A DNA stretch of 64,000 nucleotides, taken from positions 1 through 64,000 of the forward strand of contig NZ_VEHL01000011.1 in NCBI RefSeq assembly GCF_007679965.1. The letters run 5' to 3'. Of the stretch, positions 45,209 to 53,278 are shown piece after piece. Each line of letters starts with the position of its first letter. The first letter of the stretch is position 1. The position numbers and the translations under genes were made by a program. The notes beneath the pieces were generated by a model. It made no database searches, was not told where the DNA came from, and worked only from the letters and a program-made list of their open reading frames with translations. Source of the stretch: Bordetella genomosp. 13. GTDB taxonomy: Bacteria; Pseudomonadota; Gammaproteobacteria; Burkholderiales; Burkholderiaceae_B.

Positions 45209-45236
45209 AAAAGGGACCGTCTTCACGGTCCCTTTT
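45209..45236. terminator. bidirectional intrinsic terminator between lplT and UDG genes
   Basis: AAAAGGGACCGT (45209-45220), loop CTTC, ACGGTCCCTTTT (45225-45236): a perfect 12-pair stem with A- and T-rich feet between convergent genes. Confidence 0.93.
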
Positions 45237-45248
45237 GCCTGGGTGCGG

Positions 45249-45308
45249 CTGGATGCAGCCCAGGTGCAGCCTGGGTACGGCCTGGATGCAGCCCGCGTGC
45301 AGCCTGGG
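45249..45308. repeat. 33-bp period direct repeat, two copies
   Basis: CTGGATGCAGCCC starts copies at 45249 and 45282; the 27-base cores differ at two positions. Each unit contains two GGTGCAGCC or GGATGCAGCC-type subrepeats. The repeat lies just after the lplT terminator in non-coding DNA. Confidence 0.75.
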
Positions 45309-45421
45309 CAGGGCTGCTGACTGCCTGGACATGGCCTTGACGTTCGCCGAGCGGCAGGCTTGGCCGCGATCACGATGCCGCCCCTGACGCTTGCGCCTTG
45401 ATCGATGGGGCCGATCCGAGC

Positions 45422-46558
45422 CTAGGCCAGCGTGGCCGCCAGCCTGAGATCCTGCCAGCTGCGCGCCTTCTCGCCCGGACTGCGCAGCAGGTAGGCCGGG
45501 TGGTAGCTGACGATCACCGGAATGCTGCGGCCCTCGAGTTCCAGGTGATGCACGCGTCCGCGCAGGCTGCCGATGGTGGCGTCCGTGCCCAGAAGCGTCT
45601 GCGCCGCGAAGCGCCCCACCACCAGGATGCGCTCGGGCTTGAGCAGCGCGATCTGCCGCATCAGGTAGGGACTGCAGGCCGCGATCTCGTCGGGCGTGGG
45701 ATTGCGGTTGCCCGGCGGCCGGCACTTGATCACGTTGGCGATGAAGACAGTCTGCTCCCGGCTCATGCCGACCGAGGCCAGCATGGCGTCCAGCAACTGG
45801 CCCGAACGGCCCACGAACGGCAGGCCCTGCCGGTCTTCCTGCTCGCCCGGCGCCTCGCCCACCACCATCCAGCGCGGCGCCTCGGCGCCCATGCCGAACA
45901 CGGCATTGCGCCGCCCCCGGCACAGGCCGCAGGCCTCGCAGCCGGTAACCATGCCGCGCAGGGTCTCGAGGTCGGCCGACTGGACCTGGCGCAGGCGTTC
46001 ATTCCTGGCTTCGGGGGTTTCCGCAACATAGGGCGCCGGACCGCGCGGCGCGGCCGCGGCGGCGGGCGGCGGAGCGGCGCTCTTGCCGGTGGCGGCCAGG
46101 GCCGCCTTCAGGTGTTCGGACGCGGTCGTGGGCGCGGACACCGTCTTGCCCGCCGGGGCTGCGGAAGACGCGGCGGCGGCTTGGCCGTCGAGCGCGCGGC
46201 CCGCGGGCATGGCAGTGGTGGAGTCGAGGGACCGGGCCTCGCCAGGCCGGGCCTCGCCAGGCCGGGCCTGGGCAGCCATGGTCTCGGCGGATCGCGCCTC
46301 GACAGGCTGCGGACCGCCGGTCCGGTCGGATCGGGCCTCGCCAAGCCGCCCGCCGGCATCCCGGGCGTCGCCCGCCCGGCCCCCGGCCGCGCCCACCCGG
46401 CCGGCCTGCGGCCGGACGTCGACCGCCGCGGCGGACTCGGCCGGCGTAGCCTCGCGCAGCCAGGTCTTCTCGATACCCAGTTCACGCAGCCACAGCCGCT
46501 GCAGGGGATTGACGCGCGGCGCCGATGGGGCCGCGCCCTGGACGAACGGCCCCGTCAT
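45422..46558 (-). CDS. family-4 type uracil-DNA glycosylase with long N-terminal extension
   Basis: The C-terminal 200 residues are a family-4 UDG: CEACGLCRGRRNAVFG and the later CSPYL and IKCRPPGNRNP segments supply the iron-sulfur cysteines, GEAPGEQEDRQGLPFVGRSG is motif A and SYHPAYLLRSP is motif B. The first 165 residues are Ala/Pro/Arg-rich and include short duplications (ARPGEARPGEARS, encoded by two GGGCCTCGCCAGGCC repeats near 46234-46263). It removes uracil from DNA. Its ATG overlaps the stop of tsaB-rimI, so the two are coupled. Confidence 0.92.
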   Translation of the reverse strand: MTGPFVQGAAPSAPRVNPLQRLWLRELGIEKTWLREATPAESAAAVDVRPQAGRVGAAGGRAGDARDAGGRLGEARSDRTGGPQPVEARSAETMAAQARPGEARPGEARSLDSTTAMPAGRALDGQAAAASSAAPAGKTVSAPTTASEHLKAALAATGKSAAPPPAAAAAPRGPAPYVAETPEARNERLRQVQSADLETLRGMVTGCEACGLCRGRRNAVFGMGAEAPRWMVVGEAPGEQEDRQGLPFVGRSGQLLDAMLASVGMSREQTVFIANVIKCRPPGNRNPTPDEIAACSPYLMRQIALLKPERILVVGRFAAQTLLGTDATIGSLRGRVHHLELEGRSIPVIVSYHPAYLLRSPGEKARSWQDLRLAATLA

Positions 46559-47985
46559 GCGCCGCCGCTCTCGATGGTCTTGTGCATGACCAGTGCATCC
46601 TCGCGTTTACCTTTACCGCTCGGATAATAGCCCCTGCGCACACCGACCCGCAGGAACCCCGCCTGTTCGTAGAAGCCGACGGCGCCGTGATTCGACGGAC
46701 GCACTTCCAGCAGCAACCCGGGCACCCCGGCCTGGCGGGTGCGCGCTTCGCACCATTGCAGCAGCCGGCTGCCCAGTCCGCGCCGGTGCATGGCGCGCGG
46801 CACCGCGATCACCAGCAGGTGCGCCACGTCGGGCGCCAGCATCAGCAGGCAGAAGCCCGCCAGCCGGCCGTCCGCGCGCAGCACGCAGCCCGGATAGCCC
46901 GCCGCCAGGCCGTCGGCGAAGTTGCCGCGCGTCCAGGGGAAGGCCTGCACCTGGGCCTCGAGTTCAGCCACTTCGTCCAGGTCGGCGGGCGTCATGGGCA
47001 GCAGTTCGATGCCGTCGACGGTCGCCAGGGCGGCCGCGGGCGCCGCGTCGGCGGGCTGTACCGGCGCCTCGGACGGATTCGGCGCCGCCGGCACGCCGAC
47101 GGAAGGCGAAGGCGCCGAAACGTCCACGCCCGAGGCGGCAGCCGCGGCCGGCGGTGGCTCCGCCCGATCGTCCACGCTGGCGCCCTGCGCCCCCTCGCCC
47201 CGCGTCCCCGTTTCGGCCAGCTGGCTGCCGGCACGCGGATTGCCCCCCTGCCCGGCCTGCCGCTCGGCCGTCGTGAAGGCGACCTTGTCGCGCACGTACA
47301 GCGGCGCGGCGGCCTCGGGATCGACGGCTTCGCCACGCTGCCATGCCCGCCGCGCCAATTGGGCCACCGCCGTGGCCTGCGGCCGCGCCGCCTGGCAGCG
47401 CGGCGTGCCGGCGCCGGCCTCGGCCATGGCTGGATAGGCATCCCAGGCATCGCCCGCGCGCAGCAGCGCCAGCGGCCGGCCTGCCTGGCCGGTCCAGGCC
47501 GGCAGGTGATGCAGCGCCCAGGGCATGGCCTCGCCCGCGGCGATCAGCATGGGCGCCTGCAATTCGTGCCAGCCCTCATCCTGGCGTCGGTAGGCCGCCA
47601 GGTAGACCTCTTCCATGCGCGCGTCCAGCGCCACCAGCACCACGTCGTCCGATGCGGCCCCGCTTTCCTCGGCCACGGCCAGGTGCGACACCACGGGCAG
47701 CACCGGCACGCCCAGGCCCAGCGCCACGCCCTGCGCCACGCCACAGGCCACCCGCAGGCCGGTGAAGCCGCCCGGCCCCTGGCCGAAGGCCACGGCATCC
47801 AGGTCGGCGGGCGCCAGGCCGGCGCGCGTCAGCAACTCCCGGGCCATCGGCAGGAGACGTTCGGCGTGCTCCTGGGCGCCCTCGTGTTCGAGAAGATCGA
47901 CGCGAGGGGCGCCGCCATCGTCCTGCAGCAGGGCCACGCCGCAGCGCGAAGACGAGGTTTCAAAGGCCAGCAGAGTCAAGTTCAT
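46555..47985 (-). CDS. TsaB-RimI fusion (tRNA t6A subunit and protein N-acetyltransferase)
   Basis: Residues 1-240 match TsaB: MNLTLLAFETSSSRCGVAL, AFGQGPGGFTGLRVACGVAQG near 70 and LDARMEEVYLAAY near 115. After a low-complexity linker (about 245-325) a GNAT domain (330-476) matches RimI: FPWTRGNFADGL, LVIAVPRAMHRRGLGSRLLQ as the acetyl-CoA loop and LEVRPSNHGAVGFYEQAGF. TsaB supports TsaD in making t6A37 on tRNA; RimI acetylates ribosomal protein S18. The genes are usually adjacent; here they are one frame. ATG 47985 is chosen by TsaB conservation. Confidence 0.95.
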   Translation of the reverse strand: MNLTLLAFETSSSRCGVALLQDDGGAPRVDLLEHEGAQEHAERLLPMARELLTRAGLAPADLDAVAFGQGPGGFTGLRVACGVAQGVALGLGVPVLPVVSHLAVAEESGAASDDVVLVALDARMEEVYLAAYRRQDEGWHELQAPMLIAAGEAMPWALHHLPAWTGQAGRPLALLRAGDAWDAYPAMAEAGAGTPRCQAARPQATAVAQLARRAWQRGEAVDPEAAAPLYVRDKVAFTTAERQAGQGGNPRAGSQLAETGTRGEGAQGASVDDRAEPPPAAAAASGVDVSAPSPSVGVPAAPNPSEAPVQPADAAPAAALATVDGIELLPMTPADLDEVAELEAQVQAFPWTRGNFADGLAAGYPGCVLRADGRLAGFCLLMLAPDVAHLLVIAVPRAMHRRGLGSRLLQWCEARTRQAGVPGLLLEVRPSNHGAVGFYEQAGFLRVGVRRGYYPSGKGKREDALVMHKTIESGGA

Positions 47986-48052
47986 GGGTCGGAATTGTAC
48001 GAAATTGGCGCAACCTATCGAGAAAAAACCGAGAGATTTCAACCGTTATGCG

Positions 48053-48069
48053 CAATGTGTAATACATTG
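48053..48069. promoter_or_regulatory. inverted repeat upstream of risA
   Basis: CAATGT (48053-48058), spacer GTAAT, ACATTG (48064-48069): a 17-bp AT-rich palindrome 47 bases before the risA start and 67 bases before the divergent tsaB-rimI start. It is a candidate autoregulatory or divergent operator. Confidence 0.45.
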
Positions 48070-48116
48070 TGAAATGCCGATTGCCCCCGGTTCCTGTCAC
48101 TGTTACATTTCCGGCC

Positions 48117-48851
48117 ATGAACACTCAAAACACCACCCCCATCCGCAAGATCCTAGTCGTCGACGATGACCCCCGTCTTCGCGATCTGCTGCGGCGCTAC
48201 CTGTCTGAACAAGGGTTCAACGTGTTCGTCGCCGAGGATGCCAAGGAAATGGGCAAACTATGGCAGCGCGAGCACTTCGACCTGCTCGTCCTCGACCTGA
48301 TGCTGCCAGGCGAAGACGGCTTGTCGATCTGCCGCCGGTTGCGGGGCGGACACGACAATACGCCGATCATCATGCTCACGGCCAAGGCCGAAGAGATCGA
48401 CCGTATCGTCGGCCTTGAGATGGGCGCGGACGACTACCTGTCCAAACCCTTCAACCCGCGCGAACTGCTGGCCCGCATCAATGCGATCCTGCGCCGCCGC
48501 GGCACGGAAGAACACCCGGGCGCGCCCAGCCAGGAAAACGAGTCGATCGCCTTCGGTCCGTACGTGCTCAACCTGTCCACGCGCACCCTGACCCGTAACG
48601 GCGAACAGGTGCCCATCACCACCGGCGAGTTCTCGGTGTTGAAGGTGTTTGCCCGCCATCCCAAGATCCCCCTGTCGCGCGACAAGCTGATGGAACTTGC
48701 TCGCGGCCGCGAATACGAAGCCTTCGATCGCAGCCTGGACGTCCAGATCTCGCGTCTGCGCAAGCTGATCGAACCCAACCCCTCCAAGCCGGTCTTCATC
48801 CAGACGGTCTGGGGCCTGGGCTACGTTTTCGTTCCGGATGGCGGAAGCTGA
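48117..48851 (+). CDS. risA: OmpR-family response regulator, RisA-like
   Basis: The 244-residue protein has a receiver domain (acidic pair in VVDDDPR, phosphorylation site D60 in LLVLDLMLPGEDG, Lys in LSKPFNP) and a C-terminal winged helix (about 145-240) typical of OmpR. Gene order with the EnvZ-like kinase and ahpCD matches the Bordetella ris locus, whose regulator controls intracellular-survival and bvg-repressed genes. ATG 48117 is preferred over 48069, which lies in the promoter palindrome. It overlaps risS by 14 bases. Confidence 0.95.
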   Translation: MNTQNTTPIRKILVVDDDPRLRDLLRRYLSEQGFNVFVAEDAKEMGKLWQREHFDLLVLDLMLPGEDGLSICRRLRGGHDNTPIIMLTAKAEEIDRIVGLEMGADDYLSKPFNPRELLARINAILRRRGTEEHPGAPSQENESIAFGPYVLNLSTRTLTRNGEQVPITTGEFSVLKVFARHPKIPLSRDKLMELARGREYEAFDRSLDVQISRLRKLIEPNPSKPVFIQTVWGLGYVFVPDGGS

Positions 48852-50283
48852 CCAAACAGCCCGTCCCACCGGGCAGGAGCGCGGTCCCGTGCCCCGCCTA
48901 CGCAGAATCTTCCGCAACCTGACTTCACGTTTGCGCCTGGGTCTTTTCGGGCGCACGTTTCTTTTGCTGGCCACGCTCATGCTGGTCAGCCTGGGCGCGT
49001 GGTTGCAGGTATTTTTCAGCATGGAGCTGGGGCCCCGCGCCAACCAGATGGCCCAACGGGTGATCACCGCCGTGAACATCACCCGTACGGCCCTGGTGTA
49101 TTCGCACGCCGAGGAACGCAGCAAACTGCTGCTGGACCTGGCGACGAACGAGGGCATCCAGGTCTATCCCCGCGAGGTCACCGACTTCACCGAGGGCCTG
49201 CCCGACGACGACTACTGGCAGCGGGTGGCGCAGCACATCCGTGCCCGCTTCGGCACGGACACCCACATCGCATGGGGGGTCAATCAGGTACCCGGCTTCT
49301 GGGTCAGTTTCCAGATAGACCAGGACCTGTACTGGCTGGTGTTCGAGCGCGAGCAGATCGGGCTGACGGGCGGCATCGAATGGCTGGGCTGGGGCGCCAC
49401 GGCGCTGCTGCTGTCATTGGTGGGCGCCGCGGTCAGCGTGGGCTTCGTCAACCGGCCGCTGTCGCGGCTGGCGCGCGCGGCCCAGGTGCTGTCGCGCGGC
49501 GAAACGCCGGCCTCCCTGCCCGAGCAGGGGCCGCTGGAGATCCGCGACCTGAATGCCTCGTTCAACCGCATGTCCAAGGACCTGCGGCAGGCCGAGGCCG
49601 ACCGCGAACTCATGCTGGCCGGCATCTCCCACGACCTCCGCACCCCGCTGGCGCGCATGCGCCTGGAGATCGAGATGAGCGGCGTGTCGGAAGACGCGCG
49701 CCAGGCGATCGACGACGATCTGGCCCAGATCGACCACAGTATCGGCCAATTGATGGAATATGCCCGTCCGGCCGGCACCCTGCCCCAGCTGGCAACCGAC
49801 ATCTCGTCCGTGCTGCACGAGCTGTTCGAACGCGAGCGCAGCCACACGGCCTCGCTCGGCGGCGAGCTCGAGGCCAACATCGAACCGGGCCTGCGCGCCC
49901 GCATCACCGCGCTGGACCTCAAGCGCATCGTCGGCAACCTGATCGAGAACGCGCGCCGCTACGGCCGCTCCACCGACGGGCTGGCGCACCTGGTCATGAC
50001 CGTGCAATCCGAGGGCAGTACCGTGGCCATCGAAGTCTGTGACCGCGGGCCGGGCATCGCGCCCGAGGAAGTCGAACGCCTGCTGCGCCCCTTCTCGCGC
50101 GGCGAGGCCGCCCGCACGGGGGTCAGCGGCGCGGGCCTGGGCCTGGCCATCGTCGAACGTCTGCTCAAGCACGTCGGCGGCTCGCTCAAGATGCAGCCCC
50201 GGCCGGGTGGCGGGCTCACGGCACGAATAGAACTGCCCAAAGCCAAATTTAGAAATTATCAATTAGACATCGAAAACCAATAG
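48838..50283 (+). CDS. risS: EnvZ-like sensor histidine kinase, RisS-like
   Basis: The 481-residue kinase has two membrane segments (about residues 40-62 and 183-204) flanking a periplasmic sensor, a HAMP domain, an H-box GISHDLRTPLARMR with H265, N-box NLIENARRYG, G1 DRGPGIAPEE and G2 GAGLGLAIV. It should phosphorylate RisA. The frame is open throughout, whereas risS is reported disrupted in B. pertussis. The first 30 residues are a basic cytoplasmic tail. The 3' end of the gene contains a likely ahpC promoter. Confidence 0.94.
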   Translation: MAEADQTARPTGQERGPVPRLRRIFRNLTSRLRLGLFGRTFLLLATLMLVSLGAWLQVFFSMELGPRANQMAQRVITAVNITRTALVYSHAEERSKLLLDLATNEGIQVYPREVTDFTEGLPDDDYWQRVAQHIRARFGTDTHIAWGVNQVPGFWVSFQIDQDLYWLVFEREQIGLTGGIEWLGWGATALLLSLVGAAVSVGFVNRPLSRLARAAQVLSRGETPASLPEQGPLEIRDLNASFNRMSKDLRQAEADRELMLAGISHDLRTPLARMRLEIEMSGVSEDARQAIDDDLAQIDHSIGQLMEYARPAGTLPQLATDISSVLHELFERERSHTASLGGELEANIEPGLRARITALDLKRIVGNLIENARRYGRSTDGLAHLVMTVQSEGSTVAIEVCDRGPGIAPEEVERLLRPFSRGEAARTGVSGAGLGLAIVERLLKHVGGSLKMQPRPGGGLTARIELPKAKFRNYQLDIENQ

Positions 50284-50291
50284 CGTAAAAT
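50263..50291 (+). promoter_or_regulatory. probable sigma-70 promoter for ahpC
   Basis: TTAGAC (50263-50268) and TAAAAT (50286-50291) are separated by 17 bases in an AT-rich stretch at the end of risS. AGACATC (50265-50271) and GATGTCT (50294-50300) form an inverted repeat bracketing the -10. ahpC starts 56 bases downstream. Confidence 0.5.
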
Positions 50292-50346
50292 TAGATGTCT
50301 CGGCTCCTCGCGGGGCCTCTCCACCCAACACTCACTGGGAGTACAC

Positions 50347-50895
50347 ATGAAAACTGTTGGCGACAAACTCGAGCCCTTCAAGGTCACCGGCGTCAAGCCC
50401 GGCTTCAACCAGCACGAAGAAAACGGCGTCTCGGCCTTCGAAGACATCACCGAAAGCTCGTTCCCCGGCAAGTGGAAGGTGATCTACTTCTACCCGAAGG
50501 ACTTCACCTTCGTGTGCCCGACCGAGATCGTCGGCTTCAACAAGCTGGCCAAGGACTTCGAAGACCGCGACGCCGTCCTGCTGGGCGGCTCCACGGACAA
50601 CGAGTTCGTCAAGCTGGCATGGCGCCGTGAGCACCCGGACCTCAACAAGCTGGGCCACTACCAATTCGGCGACACCACGGGCGCCCTGATCGACCAACTG
50701 GGCGTGCGTGAAAAGGGTGCTGGCGTTGCCCTGCGCGCCACCTTCATCGTCGATCCGGACAACACCATCCAGCACGTGTCGGTGAACAACCTGAACGTCG
50801 GCCGCAACCCCGAGGAAGTCCTGCGCCTGCTGGACGGCCTGCAGACCGACGAGCTGTGCCCGTGCAACCGTACGGTTGGCGGCGCGACGCTGTAA
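50347..50895 (+). CDS. ahpC: alkyl hydroperoxide reductase AhpC (AhpD-linked type)
   Basis: The 182-residue peroxiredoxin has the peroxidatic cysteine C57 in FTFVCPTE and a C-terminal C171-P-C173 motif in ELCPCNRTVGG. The three-Cys pattern matches mycobacterial-type AhpC, which is recycled by AhpD rather than AhpF, and ahpD follows directly. It reduces organic peroxides and hydrogen peroxide in the cytoplasm. GGGAG precedes the ATG. No oxyR gene is adjacent. Confidence 0.97.
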   Translation: MKTVGDKLEPFKVTGVKPGFNQHEENGVSAFEDITESSFPGKWKVIYFYPKDFTFVCPTEIVGFNKLAKDFEDRDAVLLGGSTDNEFVKLAWRREHPDLNKLGHYQFGDTTGALIDQLGVREKGAGVALRATFIVDPDNTIQHVSVNNLNVGRNPEEVLRLLDGLQTDELCPCNRTVGGATL

Positions 50896-50907
50896 GCATT
50901 GCCCCTG

Positions 50908-50924
50908 GCCCGGTTCGTCCGGGC
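50908..50924 (+). promoter_or_regulatory. small stem-loop between ahpC and ahpD
   Basis: GCCCGG (50908-50913), loop TTCGT, CCGGGC (50919-50924), followed by TTTCCTT. It may attenuate transcription so that AhpC is made in excess over AhpD. Confidence 0.5.
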
Positions 50925-50954
50925 TTTCCTTGCTCCAGAATATAGGTAAAAGCT

Positions 50955-51473
50955 ATGGAATTCCTCTCTACCATCAAGGAACAATTGCCGGATTGGGCGA
51001 AGGACATCCGCCTGAATCTGGATTCCGTCATCGCCCGCTCGACGCTGGCCCCGGAAGACGCGCTGGGCGCGGCCCTGGCCGCTGCCTATGCGTCGCGCAG
51101 CCCGTTCCTGATCGACGCCTTCAAGGGCGCGCTGTCCGAGACCGACGCGAACGCCGCGTTGACCGCGGCCTCGCTGATGGGCATGAACAACGTCTGGTAT
51201 CCGTACGTCGAGATGTCGGGCGATGCCCAGTTGAAGACGCTGCCGGCCCAGCTGCGCATGAACGCCTACGCCACCCATGGCGGCGTGGACAAGAAGCGCT
51301 TCGAGCTGTTCGCCCTGGTGGCCTCGATCATCGGCAAGTGCCACTTCTGCGTGCAGTCGCACTTCGAGAACCTGCGCAAGGACGGTTTCAGTTCCGAGCA
51401 ACTGCGTGACGCCGGCCGCATCGCGGCGGTGATCAACGCGGCAGCGCTGGCGCTGGCGGCGCAAGGCAAGTAA
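50955..51473 (+). CDS. ahpD: alkylhydroperoxidase AhpD
   Basis: The 172-residue all-helical protein has the redox motif C129-H-F-C132 and the proton-relay residues E117 and H136, spaced as in Mycobacterium tuberculosis AhpD. It transfers electrons, through a lipoylated partner in mycobacteria, to AhpC and has weak peroxidase activity. It is 59 bases downstream of ahpC and is followed by a strong terminator. Confidence 0.96.
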   Translation: MEFLSTIKEQLPDWAKDIRLNLDSVIARSTLAPEDALGAALAAAYASRSPFLIDAFKGALSETDANAALTAASLMGMNNVWYPYVEMSGDAQLKTLPAQLRMNAYATHGGVDKKRFELFALVASIIGKCHFCVQSHFENLRKDGFSSEQLRDAGRIAAVINAAALALAAQGK

Positions 51474-51608
51474 TACCCGGGGCGCGCGCCGGGCCTGTCG
51501 GACCGGCCGCACTCGGCCGAGCACTTCCAGGCGGGCGTCTCCGGCGCACCCCGGCCTGTTTAGCCGGGTCGGTCCCGCCGGACCGCCGCATCGGCCGCCC
51601 GTCGCCTG

Positions 51609-51646
51609 ATCCCCGCAGCATGTCCATGCCGCGGGGATTTTTCTTT
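51609..51646 (+). terminator. intrinsic terminator after ahpD
   Basis: ATCCCCGCAGCATG (51609-51622) pairs with CATGCCGCGGGGAT (51625-51638) with one mismatch, followed by a T-rich tail. It separates ahpD from the convergent small membrane-protein gene. Confidence 0.9.
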
Positions 51647-51667
51647 CCTGGCGCCCACGGGACGCGA

Positions 51668-51820
51668 TCAGCGGCACAGGAACAGGCCGTCGGCCAGGCT
51701 CAGCGTCAGCGCCGGATCCAGCCAGGCCTGGAAGACCAGCGCCAGCAAAGCCACGGCCGCGGCACCCAGGGCGCCGCGCCGTGCCAGCGCCGTCAGGCGG
51801 CCGGACCGTGCGGCCCTCAT
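51668..51820 (-). CDS. small hydrophobic protein, 50 residues, coupled to MFS gene
   Basis: The ATG at 51820 overlaps the MFS stop as ATGA, the arrangement used for translational coupling in this window (livMG/livF, UDG/tsaB-rimI). The product has a basic N-terminus (MRAARSGRLTALARRG), one hydrophobic segment (ALGAAAVALLALVFQAWL) and ends LADGLFLCR with a single Cys. No family is recognised. It could be a small partner of the transporter; without homologues the call rests on overlap and topology. Confidence 0.55.
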   Translation of the reverse strand: MRAARSGRLTALARRGALGAAAVALLALVFQAWLDPALTLSLADGLFLCR

Positions 51821-53049
51821 GATGCCCGAGCCGCCAGCGCGGCCTGCCCCAACGGCCGGTCGTCGATCGGCCAATGCACCCAGGCCGCCAGCAGGCCGAT
51901 GCCGATCGACACCATCCACATCAGGTCATAGGACTGGTACGCGTCGTACGCCACGCTGCCCACCCATACCCCGAGAAAGCCGCCGATCTGGTGGCCGAGG
52001 AACACCAGGCCGAACAGGGTGCCGATGTAGCGCACGCCGAAAATGCCCGACAGCACGCCGCTGGTCAGCGGTACCGTGCCCAACCACAGGAAGCCCATGG
52101 CCGCCGAGAAGGCATAGGCGCTCCAGGGCGTGACCGGCAGCGCCACGAAGACCGCGATGGCCAGCGACCGGGCAACGTAGAGCCAGCAAAGCACCTGTCT
52201 CGGCGGCCAGCGGCCGCCCAGCCTGGCGCAGACGTAATTGCCGAAGATGTTGGTCAACGCGATGACGGCAAGCGTGGCGCCGGCCTGTCCGGCGCTCAAG
52301 CCGTTTTCGGTCAGATAGGCCGGCATGTGCGTGGCGATGAAGGCCAGCTGGAATCCGCAGGCCGTGAAGCCCAGGTTGAGCAGCCAGAAACTCGGATGGC
52401 GCAGCGCCTGGCGGATGGCGGCCGCCATGCCGGCCTGCGCAGCGGCCGGCGCGGCGGGCCCGGCCGACGGGGCGCGGTCGCGCAGGAACGCCGACAGCGG
52501 CACCAGTGCGAGCAGGCACGCCGCCAGCGCCATCGCGACATGGCGCCAATCCATGGCCCCCAGCAATTCCTGCACGAACGGCACCATGCAGAACTGGCCC
52601 AGCCCGCCCAGCGCGCCTGCCACCGCCAGCGCCCAGGCGCGCTGCTCGCCCGGGAATATCCGGCTGAGCGCGCCATAGACGGTGCCGAAGGCCGTGCCGG
52701 ACAATGCCACGCCCACCAGGACGCCGTTGGTCAGCGCGAAACCGCCGGGCGTGGCGGCACCCGCCATCAGCAGCAGGCCGGCCGCGTACGCGACCACGCC
52801 CAGCACCAGCACCTTCCCCGACCCATACCGATCAGCCACCATGCCCGTGAACGGCTGGGCCAGTCCCCACACCAGGTTCTGCAGGGCCAGCGCGAAGCCG
52901 AAGGCCTCGCGCGACCAGCCCTGCGTCGACAACACGGGTTGCAGGAACAGACCCTGTACGTGGCGCACGCCCAGCGCGGCCCCCATGATGGCGCCCGCGG
53001 CGATGACGATGAGCCAGCGGTGGCGTAGCAGTTCGGTGGGTTGCGGCAT
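51817..53049 (-). CDS. MFS transporter (monocarboxylate/oxalate-formate type)
   Basis: The 410-residue protein has twelve predicted hydrophobic segments in two halves with a central Ala-rich loop (about 190-215). The QGLFLQPVLSTQGWSREAFGFALALQNL start and GMVADRYGSGKVL loop resemble OFA/monocarboxylate-type MFS carriers. The substrate is unknown. ATG 53049 is chosen; the frame open upstream to 53313 is non-membrane and not conserved. It diverges from murI. Confidence 0.9.
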   Translation of the reverse strand: MPQPTELLRHRWLIVIAAGAIMGAALGVRHVQGLFLQPVLSTQGWSREAFGFALALQNLVWGLAQPFTGMVADRYGSGKVLVLGVVAYAAGLLLMAGAATPGGFALTNGVLVGVALSGTAFGTVYGALSRIFPGEQRAWALAVAGALGGLGQFCMVPFVQELLGAMDWRHVAMALAACLLALVPLSAFLRDRAPSAGPAAPAAAQAGMAAAIRQALRHPSFWLLNLGFTACGFQLAFIATHMPAYLTENGLSAGQAGATLAVIALTNIFGNYVCARLGGRWPPRQVLCWLYVARSLAIAVFVALPVTPWSAYAFSAAMGFLWLGTVPLTSGVLSGIFGVRYIGTLFGLVFLGHQIGGFLGVWVGSVAYDAYQSYDLMWMVSIGIGLLAAWVHWPIDDRPLGQAALAARAS

Positions 53050-53278
53050 GGCGGTTCGCGCTCCGGGTCGGGACGAGGTGGCCGTGCTTAGCTGGCGCGC
53101 GCCGGTCGTGGATGGCGTCGAGGCGCGTCCGGCGTGGCGGGCGGTGCCAGCAGTCTGCGCGCCGGCGCGCGGGGAATCAAGAAATTGTCCTACGGACAGG
53201 TGCACGTGCTGCCGGGGCCGGTCAGCCGACCCGTCGGCCGGGGGCGTAGAATGGCGCTTTTCCCGACTCCGCCCTTCG

